Shown: piece after piece, positions 27,844 to 36,062 of the stretch
Position numbering within the stretch: position 1 is the stretch's first letter
How the letters are laid out: each line of letters begins with the position of its first letter
Assembly: GCA_011526105.1 (NCBI GenBank)
Contig: WYAZ01000191.1
Location: forward strand, 143,195 to 207,194
Source: Deltaproteobacteria bacterium
GTDB taxonomy: Bacteria; Myxococcota; Kuafuiibacteriia; Kuafuiibacteriales; Kuafuiibacteriaceae
Length of the DNA: 64,000 bases
Direction of reading: 5' to 3'
Position numbers and translations under genes: made by a program
The notes under the pieces: generated by a model
What the model was told of the DNA's origin: nothing
Seen by the model: the letters and a program-made list of their open reading frames with translations, nothing else
Databases searched by the model: none

Positions 27844-29151
27844 ATGAAGAAGTACATCATTCGATCGAGCTTGGTCCTCGCCGTGGCGGTCCCAGGGGCC
27901 GCCCACGCCGCGGGCTTTCAGATCAACGAACACGCCGCCGGGGCCACCGGCCGGGCCGGTGCGGTGTTCGCCACCGTCAATGACGCCACCTCGGTGTTCT
28001 ACAACCCGGCGGGCCTCACCGGCACCACCGGGACCGTGTTCCAGGCGGGTGTCGCCTTGATCATGCCTTCGGGCACGTACACGGGCACCGGACTGCCTTC
28101 CACCAACCCGAGCGGCGCAGTGGTATCGCAGTCCGCAAAGAGCAGCCCGGTGCCGGTGCCACACGCGTACGTGTCGCACCAGCTCTCCGAGAAGGCCTTC
28201 GTGGGCTTTGGCTTCTACGCGCCCTACGGCCTCGGCATCAACTGGGTGGACGGCGACGACTTCGTCGGCCGCACCGTGGTCAAGGACCTCTCCTTGCGCA
28301 GCTTCTTCCTCACCCCCACGGTGGCGCTGAAGCTCTCGGAGAACATCTCCTTCGCCCTGTCGGTCTCTTTGGTTCCGGCCACACTCGGCCTCACCCGAAC
28401 CTTGGGCGCCTCGGACAACGGGCAGGTCCTGTTCCCGGTCGCCAACGGCACCGACGGCGAGATCGAGCTCGCCGGCAGCGCGTTTGGCGTGGGCGCCAAC
28501 GCGGGCATCCAGGTCACGCTCATCGAGAAGCTGAAGCTGGGCCTCGCCTACCGCTCCGCGGTCGGGCTGTCCTTCGACGGTCAGGCCGACTTCCGCGTCC
28601 CGTCGGACGTCCCCGTGACCGTGGCGGCGAACTTCGAAGACGGCGCGGGCGGTGGTTCTGTGACCCTGCCGCACAGCTTCGCCTTCGGCGTGGGCTGGGC
28701 GGACAGCGACTTCACGGTCGAGGCCTCCGCGAACCTGACCCTGTGGAACAGCTACGACGAGCTCCGCATCCAGTTCGCTTCTGGACGCCCGGCCCCGTTC
28801 TCGGTCGCTCCGCGTAACTGGAGCGCCAGCCCGACCTTCCGCCTCGGCGGCGAGTACCGCTTCCTCGGCCGGTACACCGCGCGCCTCGGCGCCGCGTACG
28901 ACATCAACGCCGCACCGGACAACACGGTGGACCCGACCCTGCCCGACCAGGACCGCATCATCTTCACCGCCGGCTTCGGCACGAAGTTCGACTGGTTCAC
29001 CGCAGACCTTGGCTACATGGGACTGTTCCTGCCCCGGCGTGATATCCCGGACGACAACGTGAACTTCCGCTCGCCCACGGGCGGCGACTTCTATGAGTCG
29101 CGATTGATCCACGTCCTGGGCCTCACCCTCGGTTTTGCCTTCGAGACCTGA
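27844..29151 (+). CDS. FadL/OmpP1-family outer-membrane long-chain fatty acid porin
   Basis: A 435-residue outer-membrane beta-barrel. The signal peptide ends AAHA, and the mature protein starts with the FadL plug AGFQINEHAAGATGRAGAVF, then the NPA motif in TSVFYNPAGLTG. The rest alternates strands and ends in Phe-Glu-Thr, close to the usual aromatic C-terminus. GGAGG eight bases before the ATG supports the start. FadL proteins import long-chain fatty acids by lateral diffusion. The upstream lipase lipoprotein could release those fatty acids at the cell surface, so the two genes form a plausible lipid-scavenging operon. Confidence 0.92.
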   Translation: MKKYIIRSSLVLAVAVPGAAHAAGFQINEHAAGATGRAGAVFATVNDATSVFYNPAGLTGTTGTVFQAGVALIMPSGTYTGTGLPSTNPSGAVVSQSAKSSPVPVPHAYVSHQLSEKAFVGFGFYAPYGLGINWVDGDDFVGRTVVKDLSLRSFFLTPTVALKLSENISFALSVSLVPATLGLTRTLGASDNGQVLFPVANGTDGEIELAGSAFGVGANAGIQVTLIEKLKLGLAYRSAVGLSFDGQADFRVPSDVPVTVAANFEDGAGGGSVTLPHSFAFGVGWADSDFTVEASANLTLWNSYDELRIQFASGRPAPFSVAPRNWSASPTFRLGGEYRFLGRYTARLGAAYDINAAPDNTVDPTLPDQDRIIFTAGFGTKFDWFTADLGYMGLFLPRRDIPDDNVNFRSPTGGDFYESRLIHVLGLTLGFAFET

Positions 29152-29178
29152 TTTCTCGGCGCGAGAGCGGCGGGGGCC

Positions 29179-29207
29179 TTCTCAGCGGAGGAGCGCCCCC
29201 GCATAGT
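29179..29207 (+). promoter_or_regulatory. Candidate promoter before the Asp-rich lipoprotein gene
   Basis: TTCTCA (29179-29184) and CATAGT (29202-29207) are separated by 17 bases, and the ATG is only 11 bases further on, so the 5' leader would be very short. Found by eye; both hexamers match the sigma-70 consensus at four of six positions. Confidence 0.3.
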
Positions 29208-29218
29208 CGGGCGGCGCC

Positions 29219-29851
29219 ATGAATCGCTTTCTACTCCTCGGCCCACTCGCGCTCTTCGCGCTGGCCTCGGGCTGCGCGAACGACGGCGGTTCGGACGATC
29301 CCTTTGATGGCAACTTCATCGTCGGGGACGCCGAGCCCTTCGACCTCGGGCCGGGCCCGAGTGATGCCGACCCGGGCGACCGCGGCCCAGGCGACCTCCC
29401 GGACCTCTCCCTCGATGCGCAGGATCTCGGTCTGCCCGAGCTCGGGGCCCAGGACACCGGGGACGCCGAGCCGCCGGATCTCGGACCCGACCCCTGCGCG
29501 GTTCAGCCGGAGGAGAGCTTGACCGCGTCCGCCGCGGTCGCGCGGGCCGCAGCCCTCGCGGGTCGCGTGCTCGAGGTGAGCGGTCTGCTCGGCACCGGGC
29601 CCGAGAGCTGCACCGAGATCGCCTGCTCGATCGACAATCCGTGCTGCAACACATGCTTCGCCGCCCTCGCGCTCGACGCGGTACTGCCGGTGGAGGCCAG
29701 CAACTGCCTCCCGAACGTGGGGTGCAGCGGCGACGAGTGCGGCTTGGTCTGCCGACCAGCGGTCCTCGGCACCCCCGGCGTCTACGTCGGCCGCTTGCAC
29801 CACGATAGGGGCCAAGGCGCCCGCCTGGAGCTCATCGAGGTTCGGCGCTGA
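29219..29851 (+). CDS. Asp/Gly/Pro-rich lipoprotein of unknown function
   Basis: A 210-residue protein. The signal sequence ends LASGC (Cys19 lipidated). A ~75-residue acidic low-complexity linker rich in Asp, Gly, Pro and Leu (around 20-95) is followed by a C-terminal domain with nine or so Cys, including SIDNPCCNTCF and GDECGLVC. The C-terminal part resembles an OB-fold-like cap of other myxobacterial lipoproteins, but I cannot name the family. The last 20 bases overlap the 3' end of miaA on the other strand. Confidence 0.65.
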   Translation: MNRFLLLGPLALFALASGCANDGGSDDPFDGNFIVGDAEPFDLGPGPSDADPGDRGPGDLPDLSLDAQDLGLPELGAQDTGDAEPPDLGPDPCAVQPEESLTASAAVARAAALAGRVLEVSGLLGTGPESCTEIACSIDNPCCNTCFAALALDAVLPVEASNCLPNVGCSGDECGLVCRPAVLGTPGVYVGRLHHDRGQGARLELIEVRR

Positions 29852-30752
29852 GGAGCGCGGACAGGAGCGCGTCGTCGTCCTGAAATGCATCGACGAAAGT
29901 CACCGTCGCTTCGCCGCTCCACCAGTTGCGCTGGCGCTTCGCGTACTGGCGCGTGGCCAGATAGGTGGCGTCCATCGCGGCCTCCACTGAGAGCTGCCCG
30001 CCCACGACGCGAACCGCATCGCGATAGCCGATGATCGAGAGCCCTGGCCCATTTGGGGTGGCGCCCGCTTCGAGCAAGGCTCGGGTCTCCTCGACGAGTC
30101 CCGCGCGATACATGAGCTCGGTGCGCTCGCGCAGCCTGCGCCAGAGTTCCTCCTTGGGCCACGACAGCGCCAAGGCGCGCACCGCATGCCGGCGTTCCCG
30201 GAACCCATGCTCCGCCTGCAGCTCCGAGATCGGGCGGCCGGTCTGACGGTGGACCTCGAGCGCGCGTCCAATCCGCTGCGGATCGTTCGGGTGGAGCTTG
30301 GCCGCGGCGACCGGGTCCACGCGCGCGAGCTCCTCGTGCAGCGCATTGGGGCCGCGGGCCTCGAGATCGGCTCGGATGCTCCGGCGGATCTCGGGATCGA
30401 TCTCGGGCGCCTCGAAGACCCCGTGGACGAGCGCGCGATACCAGAGTCCGGTCCCGCCGCATAGAATGGGCGTTCGTCCCCGCGCTCGGATCTCGGCCAC
30501 CGCCTCGTCTGCGGCGGCCTGAAAGTGGGCCGCGGTCCACTGCGTCTCGCTGTCGATGACATCGATGAGGTGGTGCGGCACCGCCTGTCGCTCGAGAACG
30601 CTGGGCTTCGCGGTGCCGATGTCCAGACCAACAAAGACCTGAGCGCTGTCCACGCTGATGATCTCGCCGCCGACCCGAGCCGCCAGCTCCAGCGCGAGCC
30701 GGCTCTTTCCGGAGCCCGTCGCTCCGACGATGGCGTAGATGAGCTCAGTCAT
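29832..30752 (-). CDS. miaA: tRNA dimethylallyltransferase
   Basis: This enzyme adds a dimethylallyl group to N6 of A37 in tRNAs reading UNN codons. It has 306 residues from the ATG whose ATGA overlaps the mutL stop. Motifs: P-loop GATGSGKSRLALELA, SVDSAQVFVGLDIGTAKP, LIDVIDSETQWTAAHFQ, GGTGLWYRALVHG, DPQRIGRALEV and TYLATRQYAKRQRNW. Longer frames upstream lie inside mutL. The mutL-miaA order is conserved in many proteobacteria. Its 3' end overlaps a convergent lipoprotein gene by 20 bases. Confidence 0.96.
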   Translation of the reverse strand: MTELIYAIVGATGSGKSRLALELAARVGGEIISVDSAQVFVGLDIGTAKPSVLERQAVPHHLIDVIDSETQWTAAHFQAAADEAVAEIRARGRTPILCGGTGLWYRALVHGVFEAPEIDPEIRRSIRADLEARGPNALHEELARVDPVAAAKLHPNDPQRIGRALEVHRQTGRPISELQAEHGFRERRHAVRALALSWPKEELWRRLRERTELMYRAGLVEETRALLEAGATPNGPGLSIIGYRDAVRVVGGQLSVEAAMDATYLATRQYAKRQRNWWSGEATVTFVDAFQDDDALLSALLSAEPR

Positions 30753-32521
30753 GCGGACTCGAGGAGCCGCCGAAGCTCTTCCGGCGACCACTCCACGCGG
30801 AAACAGATCGGCGGCGGCCGCTCGCCAAAGGCTCGACCGAGTCGATGGACGAGCGCCTCGGCCTGGGTGAGGTCCTCGATGAACGGGCGCACGAGGTTTG
30901 CGATGCGAGCCAAGAGATCTCGCTGGTCGGGCGCGGCGGAGCCCGGAGCGTCGAGAAACGTTCGCACGAAGTCGACCAGATGCACGGGCTCGATCGCCCC
31001 GAGCGCCCGAGGCGCCGTCTTGAGGACGAAGGTTCGCCCTCCGAAGGGCTCGACCTCGAAACCCAGACGTTCGAGCGTAGCCTGCTTCGCCTCGAAGAGG
31101 CCCTCTGGGCCCGGCGCATGCTCGAAGCGGCTTGGGATCAACAGAGGCGCCGCGTCCACGCGACCTCGAGCCTCGAGCTCGGCCTCGAGCCGAACCGTGA
31201 GCAGCGCCGCCTCGGCGCGCTCGACATCGACGTAGGCAAAGCCACCCTCGGGGCGTTCGACCACCAAACCCCGGCCGCCCAGGCATGCGAGCACGCGGCT
31301 CTGCGACCCCAGGCTCGGCGAAGAGCTCGGAATCGAGCCGCCGCCTCGCGACACGGACGAAAGCGGCGCCTGAGCGCGGAAAGGGGCTTCGAGGCCAGCG
31401 TTCATGGCTCGGCCGAGGATGAGACTCGAGGGTGACGCGGCCCCGCCGAACGCGGTGAAGGCCTCGCGGGCCTGGCTCGAGGCGGAAGAATCCAGGCCCG
31501 CGCCGAAGCCGGTCAGGGGCAGCTCGGCGGCGAGCGCGGCATGCACCGACCCGCTCACGACTCGGTGCACGACGCTGGTATCCGAGAAGCGCACCTCGGT
31601 CTTCTGGGGGTGGACGTTCACATCGACGAGGGCCGGATCCACCTCCAGGTGCAACACCGCGACCGGGAAACGTCCGCTCGGTAGATGCCCGCGGTACACG
31701 TTCTGGATCGCGTGCTGAATGGTGCGGTCCCGCACGAAGCGACCGTTCACGAAGGTGTAGAGCCGGCGCATGGAGCGTTCGCTGCGCGCGGGGCGAGCGA
31801 CGAAGCCCGAGACCTTCACCGGCGCGCTCGGCCGGCTCTCGGGCAAAGCCACCAGCTCCGCCGCGAGTTCGGACCCCAGGATGCGCTCGAGCCGGGCGAG
31901 ACGCTCACCGAGGGTGGACCGAGGAACATCGAGGAGCGTGCGGCCCGCGCTTCGGAGACGAACGCTCACCCCCGTGTGGGCCAACGCGAGCCGCTCGACC
32001 GCGTCGACGATGTGCGAGACCTCGGTCTCGGGACGCTTCAAGAACTTCCGACGCGCTGGCACATTGAAGAAGAGATCACTCACCTGCACCCGAGTGCCCA
32101 CGGGCATACCCACCGCGCGTACGGCGCCGAGCTTGCCGCCGAGCACCTCGACCAGCGTCCCCTCGTCGCTGCTCTGCTCGCGCGTGCTCAGCTCGAACCG
32201 CGAAATGGAGGCGATCGAGGGGAGCGCCTCGCCTCGGAAGCCGAGCGTGCTCACGTGGACCAAGTCTTCGGCGGTCTTCAGCTTCGAGGTCGCGTGGCGT
32301 TCGAGCGCGAGCACGGCGTCCTCCTTGGACATCCCGAGGCCGTCGTCTTGGACACGAAGCAGCTCCACCCCGCCCCCTTCGATGTCGACCTCGATCCGAG
32401 TCGCGCCCGCGTCCAGTGCGTTCTCGATGAGCTCCTTGACGACGGAGGCCGGGCGCTCGACCACCTCTCCGGCAGCGATCTGATTGGCGACCGCCTCCTC
32501 GAGCCTGTGCACGCGCCCCAT
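30749..32521 (-). CDS. mutL: DNA mismatch repair protein MutL
   Basis: A GHKL ATPase that couples mismatch recognition by MutS to strand removal. It has 590 residues. N-terminal motifs: AVANQIAAGEVVERPASVVK, ELIENALDAGAT, DDGLGM, STLGFRGEALPSIASI and GTRVQVSDLFFNVPAR. The C-terminal dimerisation domain is present, but the endonuclease motif DQHAxxE of nicking MutL proteins reads DVERAEA (Asp432 onward). This suggests it does not nick DNA itself, as in methyl-directed E. coli-type MutL. It overlaps miaA by four bases. mutS is not in the window. Confidence 0.95.
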   Translation of the reverse strand: MGRVHRLEEAVANQIAAGEVVERPASVVKELIENALDAGATRIEVDIEGGGVELLRVQDDGLGMSKEDAVLALERHATSKLKTAEDLVHVSTLGFRGEALPSIASISRFELSTREQSSDEGTLVEVLGGKLGAVRAVGMPVGTRVQVSDLFFNVPARRKFLKRPETEVSHIVDAVERLALAHTGVSVRLRSAGRTLLDVPRSTLGERLARLERILGSELAAELVALPESRPSAPVKVSGFVARPARSERSMRRLYTFVNGRFVRDRTIQHAIQNVYRGHLPSGRFPVAVLHLEVDPALVDVNVHPQKTEVRFSDTSVVHRVVSGSVHAALAAELPLTGFGAGLDSSASSQAREAFTAFGGAASPSSLILGRAMNAGLEAPFRAQAPLSSVSRGGGSIPSSSPSLGSQSRVLACLGGRGLVVERPEGGFAYVDVERAEAALLTVRLEAELEARGRVDAAPLLIPSRFEHAPGPEGLFEAKQATLERLGFEVEPFGGRTFVLKTAPRALGAIEPVHLVDFVRTFLDAPGSAAPDQRDLLARIANLVRPFIEDLTQAEALVHRLGRAFGERPPPICFRVEWSPEELRRLLESA

Positions 32522-32627
32522 GCGATGAAGAGAGAACCGCCCCTGGGCTTTTCGGTCAACCGCGCCCGGCCCTCGCCGCGCGGTTTACAGCTCGAGCGGC
32601 GGAGGCCATGATGCCTGCGCCCTTCCG

Positions 32628-33344
32628 ATGCTCTACGTGCTCGCCGATTCTCACGCCGGCACCGACGCCTCGGTCGACCGCGCGCTGCTCGAGCTCTTGG
32701 ACTCGATGGGCGAAGCCGAACTTCTCATTCTGGGTGATCTCTTCCGGGCCTTCGTCGGCCTGCCTCGGTACTGGACCTCCGCACAGAGGGACGTACTCGA
32801 AGCGCTCGAGCGCCTGCGCGCCCGCGGTGGGAGGATCCGCTTCGTGGTCGGGAATCGCGACTACCTCATCCGCCCGATCCCCGATCTGCCTTTTGACCAG
32901 GTGATCGAAGACCGCGCGGTGATCGATCTCGCCGGCCTGCCCACGCTCGTCACCCACGGCGATGGCCTCGACCCCAGGGACGTCCGATATCGAGCCTGGC
33001 GGCGTCTCTCCAGGAGCGCCGGCGCGACGTGGGCGCTGCGCGCGTTGCCCGGCTTTGTGGGCCGTCATCTCGCGAGCGGCACCGAGCGGACCTTGGCCAA
33101 CACGAACCGGGCCTACAAGGCGGGTCCACTCCCGCTCGAAGCCCTGCTCGGCCTCGGGCGCGAGGCGGCCGAGCTCGGGGCCAAGCGCGCGCTCGTCGGT
33201 CACTTCCACCGCGACGAGATCATCGAGGTGCCGAACGGGGCTCCGGTGCAGCTCGCGCCGGCCTGGCTCGATCACCGGCGAGTCCTCGTGGCGCGCGAGG
33301 ACGGCCGCCTCGAGAGCATCACCCTTGACGAGATCCCGAGGTAG
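32628..33344 (+). CDS. LpxH-like calcineurin-type metallophosphoesterase
   Basis: A 238-residue soluble protein with the five metallophosphoesterase blocks in LpxH-like spacing: LADSHAG, ILGDLFRAFVG, VVGNRDYLI, VTHGDGLDPRD and VGHFHRDEI. LpxH removes UMP from UDP-2,3-diacylglucosamine in lipid A synthesis. The GNRDY and HGD blocks favour that family, but the first block lacks the usual DxHL form and no lpx genes are near. A related phosphatase role is possible. It stands alone on the plus strand, divergent from mutL by 106 bases. Confidence 0.75.
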   Translation: MLYVLADSHAGTDASVDRALLELLDSMGEAELLILGDLFRAFVGLPRYWTSAQRDVLEALERLRARGGRIRFVVGNRDYLIRPIPDLPFDQVIEDRAVIDLAGLPTLVTHGDGLDPRDVRYRAWRRLSRSAGATWALRALPGFVGRHLASGTERTLANTNRAYKAGPLPLEALLGLGREAAELGAKRALVGHFHRDEIIEVPNGAPVQLAPAWLDHRRVLVAREDGRLESITLDEIPR

Positions 33345-33397
33345 GACCCGGGAAGCTCGGTTGACTATGGGGGATTCGCTGAGTAATTCACCGGTCC

Positions 33398-34642
33398 ATG
33401 CTCAGGCGCCTCTCGTTCCTCGCCCCCACCGCCCTCACCTTGGCTCTGGCAGCCTGCGGTGACTCCACGGATCCCGGCTCCGATGGCGGCACCCCCGACG
33501 ACGGCGGCGGTGCGTGCTTCAACATCCAGGGCACGATCGCGGTCGGCGGGGTCCAGGTCGAGCGTCCTCGCGAGGACCCGAGCGCCTGCAACGAGACCCC
33601 ACAAAGCGACCGAACGATCTGCACCGAGATCGCATCCGACTTCAGCTGTGTGGGCGCGACCGCAAACCGCGGAACCCCCGCGACCGTCACCGCGCGCGGT
33701 TGCCTCGTGGCCTTCGGCATCGACGTCCCGACCACCGCGGAGATCAACGTCGCTCTCTTCCGAGAGTTCAACGCTCAGGGGCAGCCCGTGGACCCCGGCT
33801 ACGACGTCAACGGCGCCCCCGGCCAGCAGGCCAACAACACGCCGGCCGCGTTCCTCGGCTCGCAGGTCACGCGCGCGGTGGCGCGCACTCGGTGCAAAGA
33901 CGAGGGCTACTACGAGATCGCTGGTATCCCCACGGAGACGCCGCTCATCATCCGCGTCACCGAACAGCACCTCGGCAAGACCGAGCGCATTCAGGTGGAC
34001 ACCTACCAGTACAACGTCGCGCTCGACAACGCCGACATCACGGACGACGCCGGCAACCCGGTCGCGGACCCGAGCACCTGCACTGCGGCCACGTGCTTCG
34101 TCGAGCTCGAGACCAACACCATCAGCAACGCGACCTTCCTCACCACCGCCACCACCGCGGGCGTCTCCTCGATTCCTGGGCAGGACGACCTCTACGACGG
34201 CTCGGGGCAAGGCCACATCGCCGGCCGTGTTCGTGACTGCAACTACCGCACGGTCCAGCACGCCACCGTCGGGCTCGACATCGCCGCGCGGAAACTCGCG
34301 TACTTCAACGTCGACTTCGGCTCGAGCAACGCGTGGAACTTCGACAACCCGCGACCCTTTGCCAGCCGGCGCTCCACCAACGCAGACGGGCTGTACTCGG
34401 CCATCGGTATCGACGCGCCGCGCGCGGGCCAGGCGGTCACCATCGGTGCGGCCATCACGCCCTCGGTCTGCGGCGCCGACGGCGTTTGCCCGTGCACCGA
34501 GCTCAACACCCAGAACCCGGCTTGGACGGCGGCGGACACCGGCGAGGGAGAGACCATCGCCCTCGGCTCGCGGGTCGCCTTCGTCTTCCCGGACAGCGTC
34601 ACGCTCCTCAGCTTCGACGACAACACCTACGTGGCCGAATGA
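33398..34642 (+). CDS. Lipoprotein of unknown function with carboxypeptidase-regulatory-like segments
   Basis: A 414-residue protein. The signal sequence ends ALAAC (Cys20). A short Asp/Gly-rich linker follows, then a Cys-containing extracellular region. Segments such as GYYEIAGIPTETPLIIRV and DGLYSAIGIDAPRAGQAV look like carboxypeptidase-regulatory/Ig-like folds. No catalytic motif is evident. It is translationally coupled (ATGA) to the TPR-zincin gene. Confidence 0.6.
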   Translation: MLRRLSFLAPTALTLALAACGDSTDPGSDGGTPDDGGGACFNIQGTIAVGGVQVERPREDPSACNETPQSDRTICTEIASDFSCVGATANRGTPATVTARGCLVAFGIDVPTTAEINVALFREFNAQGQPVDPGYDVNGAPGQQANNTPAAFLGSQVTRAVARTRCKDEGYYEIAGIPTETPLIIRVTEQHLGKTERIQVDTYQYNVALDNADITDDAGNPVADPSTCTAATCFVELETNTISNATFLTTATTAGVSSIPGQDDLYDGSGQGHIAGRVRDCNYRTVQHATVGLDIAARKLAYFNVDFGSSNAWNFDNPRPFASRRSTNADGLYSAIGIDAPRAGQAVTIGAAITPSVCGADGVCPCTELNTQNPAWTAADTGEGETIALGSRVAFVFPDSVTLLSFDDNTYVAE

Positions 34643-35358
34643 TGTCAGACCCAGTGGACGAATCCATCGCCGAACGACTGCTCGAGATCGAGTCCGCCCT
34701 CGCCGGAGAAGACCTCGGAGAAGCCGAAGCACTGCTCGCACAGCTCGAAGGTGAGATGCCGGACGAGGCCGAGCTCCACTTCTTGCGAGGACACCTCTGC
34801 CTCATGAAGGAGGATGTCGGCCTCGCGCGGGCGGCCTTCCAGAAAGCGGTCGATCTCGACGCGACACACGCGGAGGCGTGGTACGAGCTCGCCGGCGTCC
34901 GCAACGAGGAAGGCGACGTCAGCGCGGCGCGCGAGGCCCTGCTCGAGGTGCATCGCCTCGACGAGCTCTCGGACAAGGAAGCAGAGTGGCTCACCGATGA
35001 GAACCGAGCCGGGATCGCGCGTATGGCGGAGGACGCCCTCAGCCGGCTGCCGGCGCAGTTTCGCGAACGTCTCACCAACGTCGCGGTGGTCATCGACGAC
35101 CGACCGCCTAAAGAGATCGTGAGCGAGGGCTTCGACCCGCGGGCGCTGGGGCTCTTCGATGGACCAGACGACTTCGAGCAGCGCGCGACGAGCGGCGAAG
35201 CAGTGCCGACGAAGATCGTGCTCTTCGCTGCGAACCTACTGTCGGACTTCTTGCATCCCGAGCTCCTGCAGCACGAGGTCGAGATCACGGTGCTGCACGA
35301 AGTGGCGCACTACTTCGGCATGGACGAAGAAGAGGTCGAGGCGCTCGGTTTGGCCTGA
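34639..35358 (+). CDS. TPR protein with C-terminal zincin-type metallopeptidase domain
   Basis: A 239-residue protein from ATG 34639. Residues ~5-110 contain TPR-like helices (AELHFLRGHLCLMKEDVGLA, then AWYELAGVRNEEGD). The C-terminal half matches the zincin-1/MMP-like metallopeptidase family: it has LFAANLLSDF, then HEVAHYFGMDEEE, with HExxH at 220-224 and the downstream Glu. Substrates of the family are unknown. The start codon overlaps the stop of the upstream lipoprotein gene, and the last 49 bases overlap the convergent hydroxylase gene. Confidence 0.85.
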   Translation: MMSDPVDESIAERLLEIESALAGEDLGEAEALLAQLEGEMPDEAELHFLRGHLCLMKEDVGLARAAFQKAVDLDATHAEAWYELAGVRNEEGDVSAAREALLEVHRLDELSDKEAEWLTDENRAGIARMAEDALSRLPAQFRERLTNVAVVIDDRPPKEIVSEGFDPRALGLFDGPDDFEQRATSGEAVPTKIVLFAANLLSDFLHPELLQHEVEITVLHEVAHYFGMDEEEVEALGLA

Positions 35359-35975
35359 GGCCCACTCGGGTACGTGGTCCCAAAGACGTAGTCCCACAGC
35401 GGATTGCTCACCCCAAAACCCAGCTGTGGGTACTTGAAGTGATGGACCATGTGGTACTGGCGCAAGAACTTGCCCGCGCGGCTCTTCATGGAGAAGTGAT
35501 GCGTGGCGTAGTGGATCATGTCGTAGGCGAGATAGCCGGTGGCGATGCCGGCGAGCGGCGCGTAGCTGTGCATCTCCCCCACGCTCAGCGTGAGACCCCC
35601 GAAGATCGCAGCGGCGACCAGCAGCGATAAGGTCGGCGGGAACACAAGGCGGTACTTGTCGTCCGGCCAGTCGTGGTGAACGCCGTGCAGGATCCAGATG
35701 AGGCGCTTGCCGAGCTTCGAGGTCGGGTGGAAGTGAAAGAGCTTCCGGTGTGCCCAGTATTCGAGCAGCGTCCAGGTGAGGATGCCGAGGAGATAAAGGC
35801 CGATTGTGGGGAGGACCGCCACTCCGACCGCGACACTCCGATAGAGCCAGTAGCCGATCAGCGGAACATAGATCGCCGGCGGCTGCCACGGTGGAATCCT
35901 CGAGAAGAACTCGAAGAAGTTGCTCTCGAACATCCGCTTCGACTCGAAGTTGGCGCTGGCTTTGGTGGCTCGCAT
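35310..35975 (-). CDS. Fatty-acid-hydroxylase/sterol-desaturase superfamily membrane protein
   Basis: A 221-residue membrane protein with the His-box pattern of di-iron hydroxylases: EYWAHRKLFH, HGVHHDWP, HYATHH and YHMVHHF. The spacing resembles fatty-acid 2-hydroxylases (FA2H/Scs7), which act on sphingolipid acyl chains; Myxococcota are known to make unusual lipids. Several hydrophobic segments flank the boxes. An ATG at 35933 (MFESNFF) is an alternative start. Its 3' end overlaps the convergent zincin gene by 49 bases, unusual even here. Confidence 0.85.
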   Translation of the reverse strand: MRATKASANFESKRMFESNFFEFFSRIPPWQPPAIYVPLIGYWLYRSVAVGVAVLPTIGLYLLGILTWTLLEYWAHRKLFHFHPTSKLGKRLIWILHGVHHDWPDDKYRLVFPPTLSLLVAAAIFGGLTLSVGEMHSYAPLAGIATGYLAYDMIHYATHHFSMKSRAGKFLRQYHMVHHFKYPQLGFGVSNPLWDYVFGTTYPSGPQAKPSASTSSSSMPK

Positions 35976-36062
35976 GCCGAGCCCGCAAGCTAGGAGTGGA
36001 ACCGCAGCCTGGCAAGCGAGAAAGCCGTAGAGATGGCAGGCACTTCCAACCTCGGGGTCGGT

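Noticed and set aside
27820..29112. Long minus-strand frame opposite fadL
   Set aside because: Antisense to a gene with a FadL signature, a good ribosome-binding site and correct length.
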